Assembly: GCA_900552495.1 (NCBI GenBank)
Contig: URZY01000003.1
Location: 1-64,000, forward strand
Source of the DNA: an uncultured Mycoplasmatota bacterium
GTDB lineage: Bacteria; Bacillota_I; Bacilli_A; RF39; UBA660
Direction: 5' to 3'
DNA length: 64,000 bases
Each line of letters opens with the position of its first letter. The stretch's first letter is position 1. The translations under genes and the position numbers were made by a program. The notes below the pieces were generated by a model that saw nothing but the letters and a program-made list of their open reading frames with translations, was not told the DNA's origin and did not search any database. Shown piece after piece: positions 51,554 through 60,986 of this stretch.

Positions 51554-51745
51554 TTTTTCCCTCCTCTTTTATAATTGTGTTTGAATTTAATTCTTGCTTA
51601 TTATATCAAAAAATATATTTTTTTTCTAACGTTTATCTACGATGACAAGAAATTTCATAAATAATTTGTAATGTTTGACACTTTCTTTACACTTTCTAAT
51701 TGTAAATAACTTTTATAATTAAGGTTTTTTAGGGACTTATGATTG
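51554..51745. other. AT-rich intergenic stretch
   Basis: No ORF with a ribosome site, no RNA gene and no clear hairpin terminator seen here. It should contain the promoter of the 51074 gene. Confidence 0.4.
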
Positions 51746-52249
51746 TTAATTCAATTCCAAACTTAGATTAAATTCAATTTGATTTTTTGGTTCAAGTTGG
51801 CGATACTTGACACCGCACACATCAAATAATCTTTTGGAAGCAATTATTGATTCTGTTGTAGCATATTTATCCGATAAATATATTACTTCCTTTATTCCAG
51901 ATTGAATAATTTCTTTGGCACATTCATTACAAGGAAATAAATCAACATAGATTTTCGCACCCTCAAGATCTTTTTTACTTCCTCGATAATTTAAAATTGC
52001 ATTTCTTTCAGCATGAACAACATACAAATATTTTGTTTCAAGGGGGCTCCCTTCCCTTTCCCATGGAAAATTAGCATCATCAAAACCATTAGGAGCACCA
52101 TTGTATCCTATTGATAAAATGCGGTTATCATTGCTAACTACACAAGCACCTACTTGAGTATTAGGGTCTTTACTCCTTTTAGCAGTTAACTTAGCAACGG
52201 CCATAAAATACTCATCCCAACTTAAAATTTTATTATTTTTATTTTTCAT
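51746..52249 (-). CDS. dCMP deaminase (ComEB type)
   Basis: 167 residues. Cytidine/deoxycytidylate deaminase zinc motifs: VVHAERNAIL and LFPCNECAKEII, plus TQVGACVVSNDNRILSIGYNGAPNG and DDANFPWERE typical of dCMP deaminase. Converts dCMP to dUMP for dTTP synthesis. GGGAGG ribosome site before ATG 52249; divergent from trpS. Confidence 0.93.
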   Translation of the reverse strand: MKNKNNKILSWDEYFMAVAKLTAKRSKDPNTQVGACVVSNDNRILSIGYNGAPNGFDDANFPWEREGSPLETKYLYVVHAERNAILNYRGSKKDLEGAKIYVDLFPCNECAKEIIQSGIKEVIYLSDKYATTESIIASKRLFDVCGVKYRQLEPKNQIEFNLSLELN

Positions 52250-52405
52250 AAATTATTACCTCCCTATTTCAATCAATTATAGCTAATTATAGCATATTTT
52301 TAGTCATTTAGATTAGCTTTTTTCAAGATGACTAGTTAGAAAAATATAATTTTTTAAAGATATTTTAGGAGTTTCATGATAGAATATTGATAGGAAGTGA
52401 TGAAG

Positions 52406-53407
52406 ATGCAAAAAACTATATTAACAGGATTAAGACCAACTGGTAATTTACACTTGGGTCACTATTTTGGGGCTTGTAGTAATTATTTGAAATTACAAGA
52501 TGATTATGATTTTTATTTAGAAATTGCTGACGTTCAAGCTTTAACTGATAATTTTGATAATCCTGAAAAAGTAAGAACTAATGTTTACGAAATTACAAAA
52601 GATTTATTGGCGATTGGCATGGATCCTAAAAAAGTACATTTTTTTATTCAATCAAAGATACCAGAAATTGCAGAATTAACAATTTTTTATTCTAATCTAG
52701 TAACGGTTTCAAGATTAGAGAGAAATCCAACTGTAAAAAATGAAATTGCACAAAAGAAAGATTTGTTTGGAAATAATGGTGAAAGTATTACTTATGGTTT
52801 TTTAGGGTATCCAGTTAGCCAAGCAGCCGATATAACAGCTTTTGATGGGGAGGTTGTTCCTGTTGGTGATGATCAGTTGCCATTACTTGAACAGTGCCGA
52901 GAAATAGTTCGTAAATTTAATTCTATCTATGGAGAAATATTAAAAGAACCTCAACAAGTTTTGAGTGAAGTCACTAGAGTTAAAGGATTAGATGGAAATG
53001 ATAAGATGGGAAAAAGTTTAGGTAATGCTATTTATTTAGTAGATGACTATGAAACCATAAAAAAGAAGATTATGGGTGCTGTTACTGATCCTAATAAAAT
53101 AAAAAAAGATGATCCTGCAAATCCTGATGTATGTATGGTATATTATTATCATAAATTAGTTAATAAGACAAAATTAGAAACAGTGTGTAGTGAATGTAAA
53201 AAAGGAAATCGTGGCTGTGTACAATGTAAAAAAGAACTTATTGAAGCAATGCACGAATTTTTGACGCCTATCCAAGAAAAGAGAAAATTCTATGAGGATA
53301 ATCCGGATGAAGTAAGAAAGATTCTTGAAGTAGGAACTGAACAAGCACGAAATAAGGCAATAAAGAAAATGGCAGAAGTCAAAAGAGCAATGAAAATTGA
53401 TTATTAG
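52406..53407 (+). CDS. trpS: Tryptophanyl-tRNA synthetase
   Basis: 333 residues from ATG 52406, eight bases after AGGAAG; earlier in-frame GTG and ATG codons lie in that ribosome site. Class I motifs TGNLHLGHYFG at about 12-22 and DKMGKSLGN near 195. A CSECKKGNRGCVQC cluster near 260-275 could bind zinc. No T-box leader is visible upstream, unlike valS. Yjba-like gene converges from the other side, recalling the Bacillus yjbA-trpS neighbourhood. Confidence 0.96.
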   Translation: MQKTILTGLRPTGNLHLGHYFGACSNYLKLQDDYDFYLEIADVQALTDNFDNPEKVRTNVYEITKDLLAIGMDPKKVHFFIQSKIPEIAELTIFYSNLVTVSRLERNPTVKNEIAQKKDLFGNNGESITYGFLGYPVSQAADITAFDGEVVPVGDDQLPLLEQCREIVRKFNSIYGEILKEPQQVLSEVTRVKGLDGNDKMGKSLGNAIYLVDDYETIKKKIMGAVTDPNKIKKDDPANPDVCMVYYYHKLVNKTKLETVCSECKKGNRGCVQCKKELIEAMHEFLTPIQEKRKFYEDNPDEVRKILEVGTEQARNKAIKKMAEVKRAMKIDY

Positions 53408-53419
53408 TGTTTTCTTATA

Positions 53420-53499
53420 GCAAAAAAAGTAGACAGAAAATGAAGTGAACCCGATTGTGAATCGTTTGGTGGTTGCTTCAAAAATTGTCTACTTTTTTA
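53420..53499. terminator. Nested bidirectional hairpin terminator of trpS
   Basis: Outer arms AGTAGACA / TGTCTACT (53428-53435 with 53486-53493) flanked by seven As and six Ts. Inside are GAAG/CTTC, AACC/GGTT and CGATT/AATCG helices with a GTG loop. It can fold on either strand and serves trpS (plus) and the 53489 gene (minus). Confidence 0.85.
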
Positions 53500-54133
53500 T
53501 ATATGTTAATCTAACAATATCATACAATTTATTATGTTTTTTAGAATAATTCTCTGTTAAATCTTTTTTTATGCGCATATATTTATCATAAAATGATAAA
53601 TCATCTTTTTTAAATAATTCTTCATAAAGAAAGTTTAACTTTTCAATATTATTTTCTTCATAGAGATTATCCATTTCTTTTAAGAGATAACGTTTCTTTT
53701 TTACTTCTTGACGTGTTAAAAAATAATCTTTTGAATTCTTACTTAATATTTTATAAGTAATTGGTTCTTCTCTTAAATCGGCTGCTTCCTCTATTAAGTC
53801 CTCTTCTTCATCTAGTAGAAGAGAACTTTTACTTATCACTTCTCCCGATTCATTAAATTCTAGTGCTATGACTTTATTTAAATCAGAGAACAAGGTGGCG
53901 TAATCTAAGTTAGTTGATTTTTTATAAAGAGATGTCTCTCCTTTTATTTTGTCTAGTAAATCGTTATTGACTTTTACTTTCTTATTTAGGAGATCATCCA
54001 AAGTTTTAGTTGATACCCTTAATAAAGGAATTCTTTTTATATGTTCAGGATAATCTTTATCATCCCATTCAAAGAATTCAATAATTCTTTCATCATCAGT
54101 AAAGTTTAATAATACATCATAAATATATGTCAT
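53489..54133 (-). CDS. YjbA-like (DUF3603) protein
   Basis: 214 residues. YDVLLNFTDDERIIEFFEWDD, EHIKRIPLLRVSTKTLDDLL and EFNESGEVISKSSLLLDEEEDLIEEA match the general pattern of the UPF0736/DUF3603 family (Bacillus YjbA), function unknown. In Bacillus yjbA is next to trpS. Cytoplasmic, acidic and helical in the C-terminal half. The start overlaps the stop of the 70-residue gene (ATGA). Confidence 0.7.
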   Translation of the reverse strand: MTYIYDVLLNFTDDERIIEFFEWDDKDYPEHIKRIPLLRVSTKTLDDLLNKKVKVNNDLLDKIKGETSLYKKSTNLDYATLFSDLNKVIALEFNESGEVISKSSLLLDEEEDLIEEAADLREEPITYKILSKNSKDYFLTRQEVKKKRYLLKEMDNLYEENNIEKLNFLYEELFKKDDLSFYDKYMRIKKDLTENYSKKHNKLYDIVRLTYIKK

Positions 54134-54342
54134 TTTATTCTTTCCTTTCTAATGTTTAATCCTATTATTACTAGTAATATTCCAAGTGGTAAAAGATAGC
54201 CTTCACCAGCAGTAAATAAAAATATTAAATATTCTTTAATAGTATAACCAAAAGAAAATAAATTAATGTATATGATTGTATAAATTAATCCATATATCAT
54301 TAAAATAAAACCGAGAATTAAAAATAGTAGCTTTAGTATCAT
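54130..54342 (-). CDS. Small two-helix membrane protein
   Basis: 70 residues with two or three hydrophobic segments and a basic end (NIRKERIK). Not recognised. It ends in TGA overlapping the ATG of the YjbA-like gene, so it is translationally coupled. Confidence 0.6.
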   Translation of the reverse strand: MILKLLFLILGFILMIYGLIYTIIYINLFSFGYTIKEYLIFLFTAGEGYLLPLGILLVIIGLNIRKERIK

Positions 54343-54373
54343 AATTTACTTTATGTACTTAATTATTTATATA

Positions 54374-54414
54374 TACAAGAAAAGAAAGTCAAATTTAGAC
54401 TTTCTATTCTTTAT
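54374..54414 (-). terminator. Terminator of rmuC
   Basis: AGAAAGTC and GACTTTCT arms with a seven-base loop and TTTTCTT on the minus strand. Confidence 0.8.
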
Positions 54415-55480
54415 GATCTATTTGTTTTACTACTTCTACTTCAACTTTATTTATTGCCTCAAATTTTTTAGTAATTTTATCTGTAGTTATTGTGACATTT
54501 TCAACATCTTTATTAACAGTTTGAATACTCTTGGCTAGTTTATCCCAACGTTCCTTATAACGAGAGAACTCTAATCCTAGTTTATTTAGTTCTTCATGAA
54601 TAATGGATGTATATTTATCACGTTCCATATTTTTGATAATCATTTCTACAACGGTAAGCGTTGAGATCAAAGTTGTTGGTGAAGTAATCCAAACTCGTTT
54701 TTTGTAGGCATAATTAATAATATCTTGGTGATAGGCATTTACCTCGGCAAAAATTGCTTCAGCTGGGAGAAAAAGAATAGCTTGTTCGGCAGTTTCCCCG
54801 GGAATTATATATTTACTACTAATCGCATCTATATGTTTTTTCATATCTTGTTTAAACATCTTTTCATAGTTATCTCGCATATCTTGAGATAATTTCTTAT
54901 CAACCATTAATTGATAGTGCTCTAGTGGAAACTTAGAATCGATTGCGATAGTTCCTAAGGGTTCTGGTGCGAAAACAACAGAATCAGCTATAACTCCAGT
55001 TGATAAAGTGTATTGTAATTTAAAGATATTATCATTTTTCTCACCAAAGACACTTGTTAAAATATGCTTCAAATTTACTTCCCCAAAAATTCCCCTGGTC
55101 TTTTTGTCTGTTAAAATACTTTGGAGGCTAACAATATCCGTAGAAAGTGTTTCAATTTTCTTTTGTGCTTCGTCAATTTTTGATAAGCGTTCAATAACAT
55201 TCATAAAAGTTTTATTAGTTTTTTCGAAATTTTCATCAAGACGAGTATTGACCTTTTCATTAATGGCTAAAAGTCGTCTTTCTAATTGCTCATTTAAATC
55301 TTGAAAATCTTTATTCATATTACGACTCAACTCAGATTTAAAGTCACCCATTTCTTTCATCATGCTTACTTCTAATTTGCCAAGACGTTCTGTTATGTTA
55401 CTTTCATTAATATTTTTAAATAAGGAAATAACTCCTATAATTAATATTATTATTAATAAAATTATAATTATATAATCCAT
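54404..55480 (-). CDS. rmuC: DNA recombination protein RmuC
   Basis: 358 residues. N-terminal membrane segment (about 3-19), coiled coil (25-125), then the RmuC nuclease-like domain with KTRGIFGEVNLKHIL, VFAPEPLGTIAIDSKFPLEHY, ILFLPAEAIFAEV and VWITSPTTLISTL blocks. RmuC limits rearrangements at inverted repeats. Ends at a terminator. The start is 18 bases downstream of the VTT gene stop. Confidence 0.92.
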   Translation of the reverse strand: MDYIIIILLIIILIIGVISLFKNINESNITERLGKLEVSMMKEMGDFKSELSRNMNKDFQDLNEQLERRLLAINEKVNTRLDENFEKTNKTFMNVIERLSKIDEAQKKIETLSTDIVSLQSILTDKKTRGIFGEVNLKHILTSVFGEKNDNIFKLQYTLSTGVIADSVVFAPEPLGTIAIDSKFPLEHYQLMVDKKLSQDMRDNYEKMFKQDMKKHIDAISSKYIIPGETAEQAILFLPAEAIFAEVNAYHQDIINYAYKKRVWITSPTTLISTLTVVEMIIKNMERDKYTSIIHEELNKLGLEFSRYKERWDKLAKSIQTVNKDVENVTITTDKITKKFEAINKVEVEVVKQIDHKE

Positions 55481-55498
55481 AGTATCTACCTACTCTTT

Positions 55499-56077
55499 CT
55501 ATTCTATTTTAAATTTTTTGGAAATATATTTTGTAATAAAGTATGCTGCTAGTAATATGAAAACTATAAATAGGATTGCTTTTATATTGGTTAAACTCTC
55601 AATAAGGCTTTTACCAATATAGGCCCAAAATGTTATCATAAATATTTTGCCAACAGGTAAGGCCGTTAGATATTTTTTCTTTGATACACCAGTAACGCCA
55701 GCTAAAAGATTAATAAAACAAGATGGAGCAAATGGTAAGGTTATTAATAAGACTAAATGTGTTATTCTTATTTTCTTGAAACCGGCTGTTTTTTCTAGAA
55801 TTTTATTTTTAGTACTTTCTTTTACTAACTTAAAAACTATATTATTAGATAGATAATAAAAAAATAGATATGTTAAGGTACTACCAAGAGTTGTGGCTAT
55901 CCAAGATAGAATAATTCCGGGAAAAAAGCCAAAGGCATTAACATTAAGTGTTACAAAAGCTCCTAGAGGTAAAATAGGGAAAAATGATTCAACCAAAACT
56001 AGAAGGAAACCTATTAAAAATCCTCCATCCTCTATTAAAGAAGTTGCTATTTCTATTAATTCACTTAATGTTGCCAT
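55499..56077 (-). CDS. VTT-domain (DedA/TVP38) membrane protein
   Basis: 192 residues, six hydrophobic segments. VESFFPILPLGAFVTLNVNAFG and the LITLPFAPSCFINLLAGVTGVS re-entrant block mark the VTT/SNARE-associated family. Members include undecaprenyl-phosphate or phospholipid translocases; the specific substrate is unknown here. GGTGAT ribosome site before ATG 56077. Confidence 0.88.
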   Translation of the reverse strand: MATLSELIEIATSLIEDGGFLIGFLLVLVESFFPILPLGAFVTLNVNAFGFFPGIILSWIATTLGSTLTYLFFYYLSNNIVFKLVKESTKNKILEKTAGFKKIRITHLVLLITLPFAPSCFINLLAGVTGVSKKKYLTALPVGKIFMITFWAYIGKSLIESLTNIKAILFIVFILLAAYFITKYISKKFKIE

Positions 56078-56110
56078 ATAATCACCTTCTTGTTTTATTA
56101 TAGTATAATT

Positions 56111-56407
56111 CTATTTCCTTAACAAGTAATTATTGAATCCACCCGTTATGTTGACAGTATGATAGCCTTTTGAATTTAATTTTTGAACTAGTTTTTGACT
56201 ACTGGAGCCAGATTGACAATATATATAATATGTTGAATTCTTATTTAAATATTTTTCTGGTGCCAATTCGAGTAAATCTCTTGATATATTTTTAGCAGTA
56301 GGAATTCTGTTTAATTGATATTCATAATTTGTTCTAATATCTACTATATTCACAGGTTTATTTGAATATAGTAGATTTAGTAGTTCTGTAATTTCTATAC
56401 TATTCAT
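56111..56407 (-). CDS. Single-domain rhodanese-like protein
   Basis: 98 residues from ATG 56407, seven bases after GGAGG. Rhodanese fold with VDIRTNYEYQLNRIPTAKNI and the active-site loop CQSGSSSQ (C64). May transfer sulfane sulfur. Small stand-alone rhodaneses are common in Bacillota. Confidence 0.92.
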   Translation of the reverse strand: MNSIEITELLNLLYSNKPVNIVDIRTNYEYQLNRIPTAKNISRDLLELAPEKYLNKNSTYYIYCQSGSSSQKLVQKLNSKGYHTVNITGGFNNYLLRK

Positions 56408-56431
56408 ATTATTCACCTCCATTATATTAGA

Positions 56432-56464
56432 TGAAAAAAAAAGAATCTAGGTTATAGATTCTTA
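56432..56464 (-). terminator. Terminator of T4SS-like operon
   Basis: AAGAATCTA and TAGATTCTT arms with a five-base loop and nine Ts on the minus strand, overlapping the stop of the 413-residue gene. It marks the end of the 56.5-64 kb operon. Confidence 0.85.
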
Positions 56465-57703
56465 CTTAACTATATAAGGGTCTTCTGAGGTACCGCTACC
56501 ACTTTTATACATCACTTCATCACTCAAATATACTACTGGTCTAATTCGAGCCCAATTTAATGCTTTCTTAGCAGTTATACCATTACCTGGGGTTACTTGA
56601 TAAGCATCTGTTGTAGATCCAGCTACGGCTGTTGCTAACCACCAATCATTACTGTCTACTAAGTAATTATAATTTTTACAAGTTAAATTCATAGGTGCTT
56701 TACAACTAGTATCAACACTGGCATTCATAAAGTCAGCAGCTGTAAGTAAACTTATTTTTTGGTCTCTTTCTACTTCCTTACACTCTACTGCTTGCTCGGC
56801 CCCGGCTTGATTAGTAGCCCTTTTGCCTTTGCATACATTATGTACTACGATTCTTGATTTATCTTTATCACTTAATAGAACTTCAGTAATTGATTCATCA
56901 GTAGAATTATATAATTCATCTAATTTCTCTTTTATTCTACTAGAGGAATAATTATTTATTCCAGCATCATAACTTGCTTCCTCACTATATCTATCATCCC
57001 AAGAAGACAATGTTGTTAACGGCTCTGCTCTAACTAATACAACATTATTAGCGGAGTTAATTTTTACAATTCTCCATAGAGCGCTATCTAATTGAACATA
57101 GTTATTTACTTGTTCACCACGGAAAACGTAATTACCATCCTTATTATAAAGACCATATCCTGAAGTTACTATTTTGTTGTCGTCTCTTATAACACGATAT
57201 AATGCGGTTGTGGTATACGCTTCACCACAATCCAATTTGGGAATATAACTATATGTTGTTCCTGTCTTTTGAACTTTTACTGAACCAGTACAAGCTGTGT
57301 CTGTATATTTTGTCATCTCTTTCATTTTTCCTTCAGCTATTAATACTGATATATCAACAGTTTGAGTCCCACCATCTTTTTTAGGTAGACTTTCTGGGTG
57401 ATCTTTAAAATATGACTCGGCAGCGTTGCTCATAATTTGTTCAATATCTTCATATGACTTTTTTCCACCAGTTAGTGATGTTACAAAAATTATTAGTAAA
57501 ACGCCAATCACAATAACGACAATAGCCAAAAGCATCATTTTAATTAGCTTAGCTTTCCCCTCTTCATTACTTGGTGTGTTACTTTTATTACCATTTGATG
57601 TTGTATCTTCTAAGTCGAAATCCTCTTCCTCGTTTTCTTCTAACTCTTCAGCAATGATTTCTTTTCCGGTATTTTTATCTACGTTAAAATTCATCTTATC
57701 CAT
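56462..57703 (-). CDS. Membrane-anchored exoprotein of T4SS-like operon
   Basis: 413 residues. Acidic cytoplasmic N-terminus (about 15-35), one membrane segment (about 54-76), then an exposed domain with several Cys (TACTGSV, KLDCGEAYTT, VCKGKR, SCKAPMNLTCKN) that probably form disulfides. The C-terminus has DSNDWWLATAVAG, ARIRPVVYLS and GSGTSEDPYIVK, resembling DUF6273-type or lectin-like domains of gut Firmicutes exoproteins. Last gene of the operon, 17 bases after virD4. It may be a surface adhesin or pilin-like subunit; function not established. Confidence 0.7.
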   Translation of the reverse strand: MDKMNFNVDKNTGKEIIAEELEENEEEDFDLEDTTSNGNKSNTPSNEEGKAKLIKMMLLAIVVIVIGVLLIIFVTSLTGGKKSYEDIEQIMSNAAESYFKDHPESLPKKDGGTQTVDISVLIAEGKMKEMTKYTDTACTGSVKVQKTGTTYSYIPKLDCGEAYTTTALYRVIRDDNKIVTSGYGLYNKDGNYVFRGEQVNNYVQLDSALWRIVKINSANNVVLVRAEPLTTLSSWDDRYSEEASYDAGINNYSSSRIKEKLDELYNSTDESITEVLLSDKDKSRIVVHNVCKGKRATNQAGAEQAVECKEVERDQKISLLTAADFMNASVDTSCKAPMNLTCKNYNYLVDSNDWWLATAVAGSTTDAYQVTPGNGITAKKALNWARIRPVVYLSDEVMYKSGSGTSEDPYIVK

Positions 57704-57720
57704 ATGTATATCTCCTTTTA

Positions 57721-60150
57721 TTAATTATCAAAAAAGTCATCGAAGAAGTCATCATCATTGTCATCATCAGTAAGTGTTAAGTCAGCAGTTGGTTGTGGTA
57801 CTTCTTTTATCGGTTCTACCATTTTTTCTTCTAAAGGTTTAAGTGGTTTATTTTCTTTAGGATCTGTTGCATTTATAAAATCGTCTAAACTAGCGATTGG
57901 TGAGGCGCTAGTAGATGCCTTTGGTACTGCTACTGGTCTAGTTTGAGGTGTGGCAACAGGTTTATTAACCACTTCTTTAGATGAAAGTGGACTAACTTTA
58001 TTTTCTTCTTTAGCTCTTTTCTCTTCGGCTTCTAATTCAGCAATTTTAGCGTCAATCTTTTTTACCAATTCATCAACATCAAAACCTAAGTCATCATCCT
58101 CTATTGGCTTCGAAGTTGATTTTGTTTGTGGTTTTATTTGTTGCATAGTTGGTCGTGATGGAAAAATTGGCGTATTTGAGAAATCTTTAATTGCCTCTGA
58201 TGATGCTTCGTTAGAAACACTTCTGCCACGAACCATACCACCCATTCTTGGTGCGTTACCCATTACCCTTTTTTCTTCCTGCTCATAAGGACTACGAGTT
58301 AAGAAGTCTGGATACTGATTTTGATTTTGAACTGGTTTATCAAAAGGTTCTGGTTCTTTGTGCATAAAATCTGTAGGATTCATTCTTGGCATTGGCTGCT
58401 TTTGAGGTGGAGTTTGATTTGTACTATTCATCATTTCAAGCAGTTTTTTCTTTTTTTGTTCCTTAACAAACTCTTTAATATCAAAGGTTGAAACTTGGCG
58501 TTTTTTTCGAACTGGGTACTTGGCTGTTGGATATTTTTTACCCCAGTCCAATTTGAAGTATGGAGTAAACTTTGTTTTGAATGGTTGTTTACGCATACGA
58601 AGGATTATCACTTCAAACTGTTTCATACGTTGTAAGTCTGAAACTGTTACTAGTGGTGTGGAAGCGGTTTTATCGTCCTTTTTGGATTTAACTTCTCCAC
58701 ACATTTTTGATATTTCTTCTAAGGCTTTTAATTCTGTTGTAATTAAATAAATAGTGTTACCACAGTTACCTCTAATTGTCTCAGCATCTTCTTTTCCATA
58801 TACAGAATCTAATTGAGCAAAGTTTTGAATAATCATTGTAAATCTTATGCCACGTGAACGAGCGGCTGTAATCATCGTTGTTACATCTTTTAGAGGTGGC
58901 ATATTGGCAAATTCATCCAATAAGAAATTTGTTCTTACAGGAAGTTTTCCACCATGTCTTTGTGCAACGGAAATTAGGGTTTCATAAATTTGTTTTAAAA
59001 GAATAGTGACCAAGGAATGATAGGTTTTCTTTTCGTCTTGAATTACAATGAAAACAGCGGTTGGCCTTTCACCTATACTTTCTAAATCAACATCACTATA
59101 CGATAGCATTTCACTAAGATTATCACGTGAAGCAAATAATTTAACTTTTTGTTTAAATACCGATAGGATACTTCCTTTTGTCTCAGTTGGTGCCATAATG
59201 GTAGAGGAAGCATTGATGGCAGCTGCGCTAGCAGGATCTTTTCCCGCAAAGTATTCTTTAATATAAGTTGAGCCACCAAATTTTTCTTCTCCTACTGTTG
59301 TCGCTAGAGAAATACTATTGATATTTATTTCCTCAGGTTTAGCATCTTCAAATAAGCCTAGCGCTACTCCTGAAAAATAATCAGCAGAGGTTTTTTCCCA
59401 AAAAGGATCTGCATTTTTATTTGAATCATCGTAAAGAATATTTAAAGCTAGGTCGTCTAGCAACTCAATTGCTTTATCCTGTTTACCGGTTTTATACATC
59501 TTATATGGTAAAGACATTGGGTTCCATGCATTACCATTTTGCGGATCACGAAAATTTAATAGTAATATTTGATAACCACGAGCTCGTAACATGTTGCTTG
59601 TTTTCTCATAAATTTCACCTTTAGGGTCAGTAATAATCATTGATTCTCTGGCTTTGGCTAAACTGTGTACTTGTGGTAATATTACAGTTTGAGTTTTACC
59701 GGAACCAGTTGCTCCGATAACTAAAGAGTGATATTCACTATTATCAACCCACATTTCCTTTTCATTTAAAATGATAGGAACTCCAGCTGCCTTAGCATTA
59801 CGTTGCTGAATTTCTACTCTCTCAAGTTCTTCTTTTATTTCTTTATCTTTAGCCCATCTTGAATAACCTTTATCTTTTTTGTCGGTTGTAATTCCAAAAC
59901 CTTTTTCTCTTTCAAAGAAGTATGAGCTGACACTAACAAATAATCCTCCTAGTGTTAATAAATAAAATACAATAGTTGGAAATATATAATCAGGTCCAAA
60001 GGCAGGAAATGGATTAAACCCAGCAAAAGTTCCTTCGGCAGCAAAGGTTGACAAATTGACAACAGCAATGGCAATTATATATAAAAGGACTAAGGCAAAG
60101 CCACCAAATATAAGCCAATCTTCTAAATCTGCACGTAATTTAAGTTTCAT
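57721..60150 (-). CDS. VirD4/TraG-type coupling ATPase
   Basis: 809 residues. Two N-terminal membrane segments (about 12-33, 56-78), Walker A in VIGATGSGKTQT at 144-155, MIITDPKGEIYE, Walker B in NFLLDEFANMPPLKDVTTMI near 400, and FTMIIQNFAQLDSVYG. This is the type IV coupling protein family, which feeds DNA or protein to the T4SS. Residues 560-809 are a long Pro/Gln/Lys/Asp-rich disordered tail ending in an acidic DDDDFFDDFFDN. Tail is unusually long. Confidence 0.93.
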   Translation of the reverse strand: MKLKLRADLEDWLIFGGFALVLLYIIAIAVVNLSTFAAEGTFAGFNPFPAFGPDYIFPTIVFYLLTLGGLFVSVSSYFFEREKGFGITTDKKDKGYSRWAKDKEIKEELERVEIQQRNAKAAGVPIILNEKEMWVDNSEYHSLVIGATGSGKTQTVILPQVHSLAKARESMIITDPKGEIYEKTSNMLRARGYQILLLNFRDPQNGNAWNPMSLPYKMYKTGKQDKAIELLDDLALNILYDDSNKNADPFWEKTSADYFSGVALGLFEDAKPEEININSISLATTVGEEKFGGSTYIKEYFAGKDPASAAAINASSTIMAPTETKGSILSVFKQKVKLFASRDNLSEMLSYSDVDLESIGERPTAVFIVIQDEKKTYHSLVTILLKQIYETLISVAQRHGGKLPVRTNFLLDEFANMPPLKDVTTMITAARSRGIRFTMIIQNFAQLDSVYGKEDAETIRGNCGNTIYLITTELKALEEISKMCGEVKSKKDDKTASTPLVTVSDLQRMKQFEVIILRMRKQPFKTKFTPYFKLDWGKKYPTAKYPVRKKRQVSTFDIKEFVKEQKKKKLLEMMNSTNQTPPQKQPMPRMNPTDFMHKEPEPFDKPVQNQNQYPDFLTRSPYEQEEKRVMGNAPRMGGMVRGRSVSNEASSEAIKDFSNTPIFPSRPTMQQIKPQTKSTSKPIEDDDLGFDVDELVKKIDAKIAELEAEEKRAKEENKVSPLSSKEVVNKPVATPQTRPVAVPKASTSASPIASLDDFINATDPKENKPLKPLEEKMVEPIKEVPQPTADLTLTDDDNDDDFFDDFFDN

Positions 60151-60200
60151 ATTACTACTTCCTTTCTCTCTTATTATAACCTAACTTTAAAGAAATGTCA

Positions 60201-60983
60201 TTATTGATTTGTAATCAATATTTTAAATTCATTACCAGTAAACTTATATAGCATATCAACTGGTTTATTAACACTATATCTTCCACAACTCACAACTAAT
60301 TCATAAATATTGTCATTATCAATGTCCATAATAGCACTCAAATACGGTTTACAACCATTTGTTCCAGTATTTTTATCAACATCAGTATAAATTGGATAAA
60401 TTTGACTGTTTTTAACCATAAAAACAAAGGAAAATACTTTTTCAGGATTAAAGTCTAGGGCAAAAGCATTGCTAGCAAAATATAGTGTCTCGTTTTGTCC
60501 ATCGCTATCAAGATCGATAGTTATTTCTTCAGAAACAGTATACAATGATGATGTACTTAATTTATTTTCTTTTAATACTTTATTAACATGATAATAATTT
60601 CTAATTGGATTTAAATCAAAACTTTTTACTTTTATGTCATAGTTTGAGCGAAAAGCAAGAATAGTTCCTTCTTTATTAATAGCTTTTTTACTTGCGTCGA
60701 AAATAAACCATTTGTTTCCATCGTTCCAAAGATAATATTTGCCTAACTTCTTATTATCTAAGTAGACATTATAGTCTAGCCAGTTAAGACTTTCAATGGT
60801 TTTAGAATTAGTAACATTAAGCCATTTATTATCAGAATAATTCCATATGGTACTATCCCCAACGATAATAGTAGTTGCGTCTTTACTTTTAGCTATATTT
60901 TCTCTTCCAAAAGCAAAGTACATACCTATTGTAAAAGCAATTAATATTAATAGTATCACAACATATCTTTTTTTCTTTTTCAT
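60201..60983 (-). CDS. Membrane-anchored protein with calcium-type loops
   Basis: 260 residues. Basic start and one membrane segment (about 6-24). The exposed part carries two D-x-D-x-D/N loops, DLDSDGQNETLYFAS and DIDNDNIYELVVSC, as in FG-GAP/VCBS-like repeats that bind calcium. One Cys pair near the end. Located between the hydrolase and virD4 genes with three and 50 bases spacing, so it is likely an accessory envelope part of the T4SS. Not assigned to a family. Confidence 0.65.
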   Translation of the reverse strand: MKKKKRYVVILLILIAFTIGMYFAFGRENIAKSKDATTIIVGDSTIWNYSDNKWLNVTNSKTIESLNWLDYNVYLDNKKLGKYYLWNDGNKWFIFDASKKAINKEGTILAFRSNYDIKVKSFDLNPIRNYYHVNKVLKENKLSTSSLYTVSEEITIDLDSDGQNETLYFASNAFALDFNPEKVFSFVFMVKNSQIYPIYTDVDKNTGTNGCKPYLSAIMDIDNDNIYELVVSCGRYSVNKPVDMLYKFTGNEFKILITNQ

Positions 60984-60986
60984 ATG

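Noticed and set aside
53489..54133. T-box or other leader for trpS
   Set aside because: The region before trpS is short and has no T-box consensus or antiterminator; only valS has one.
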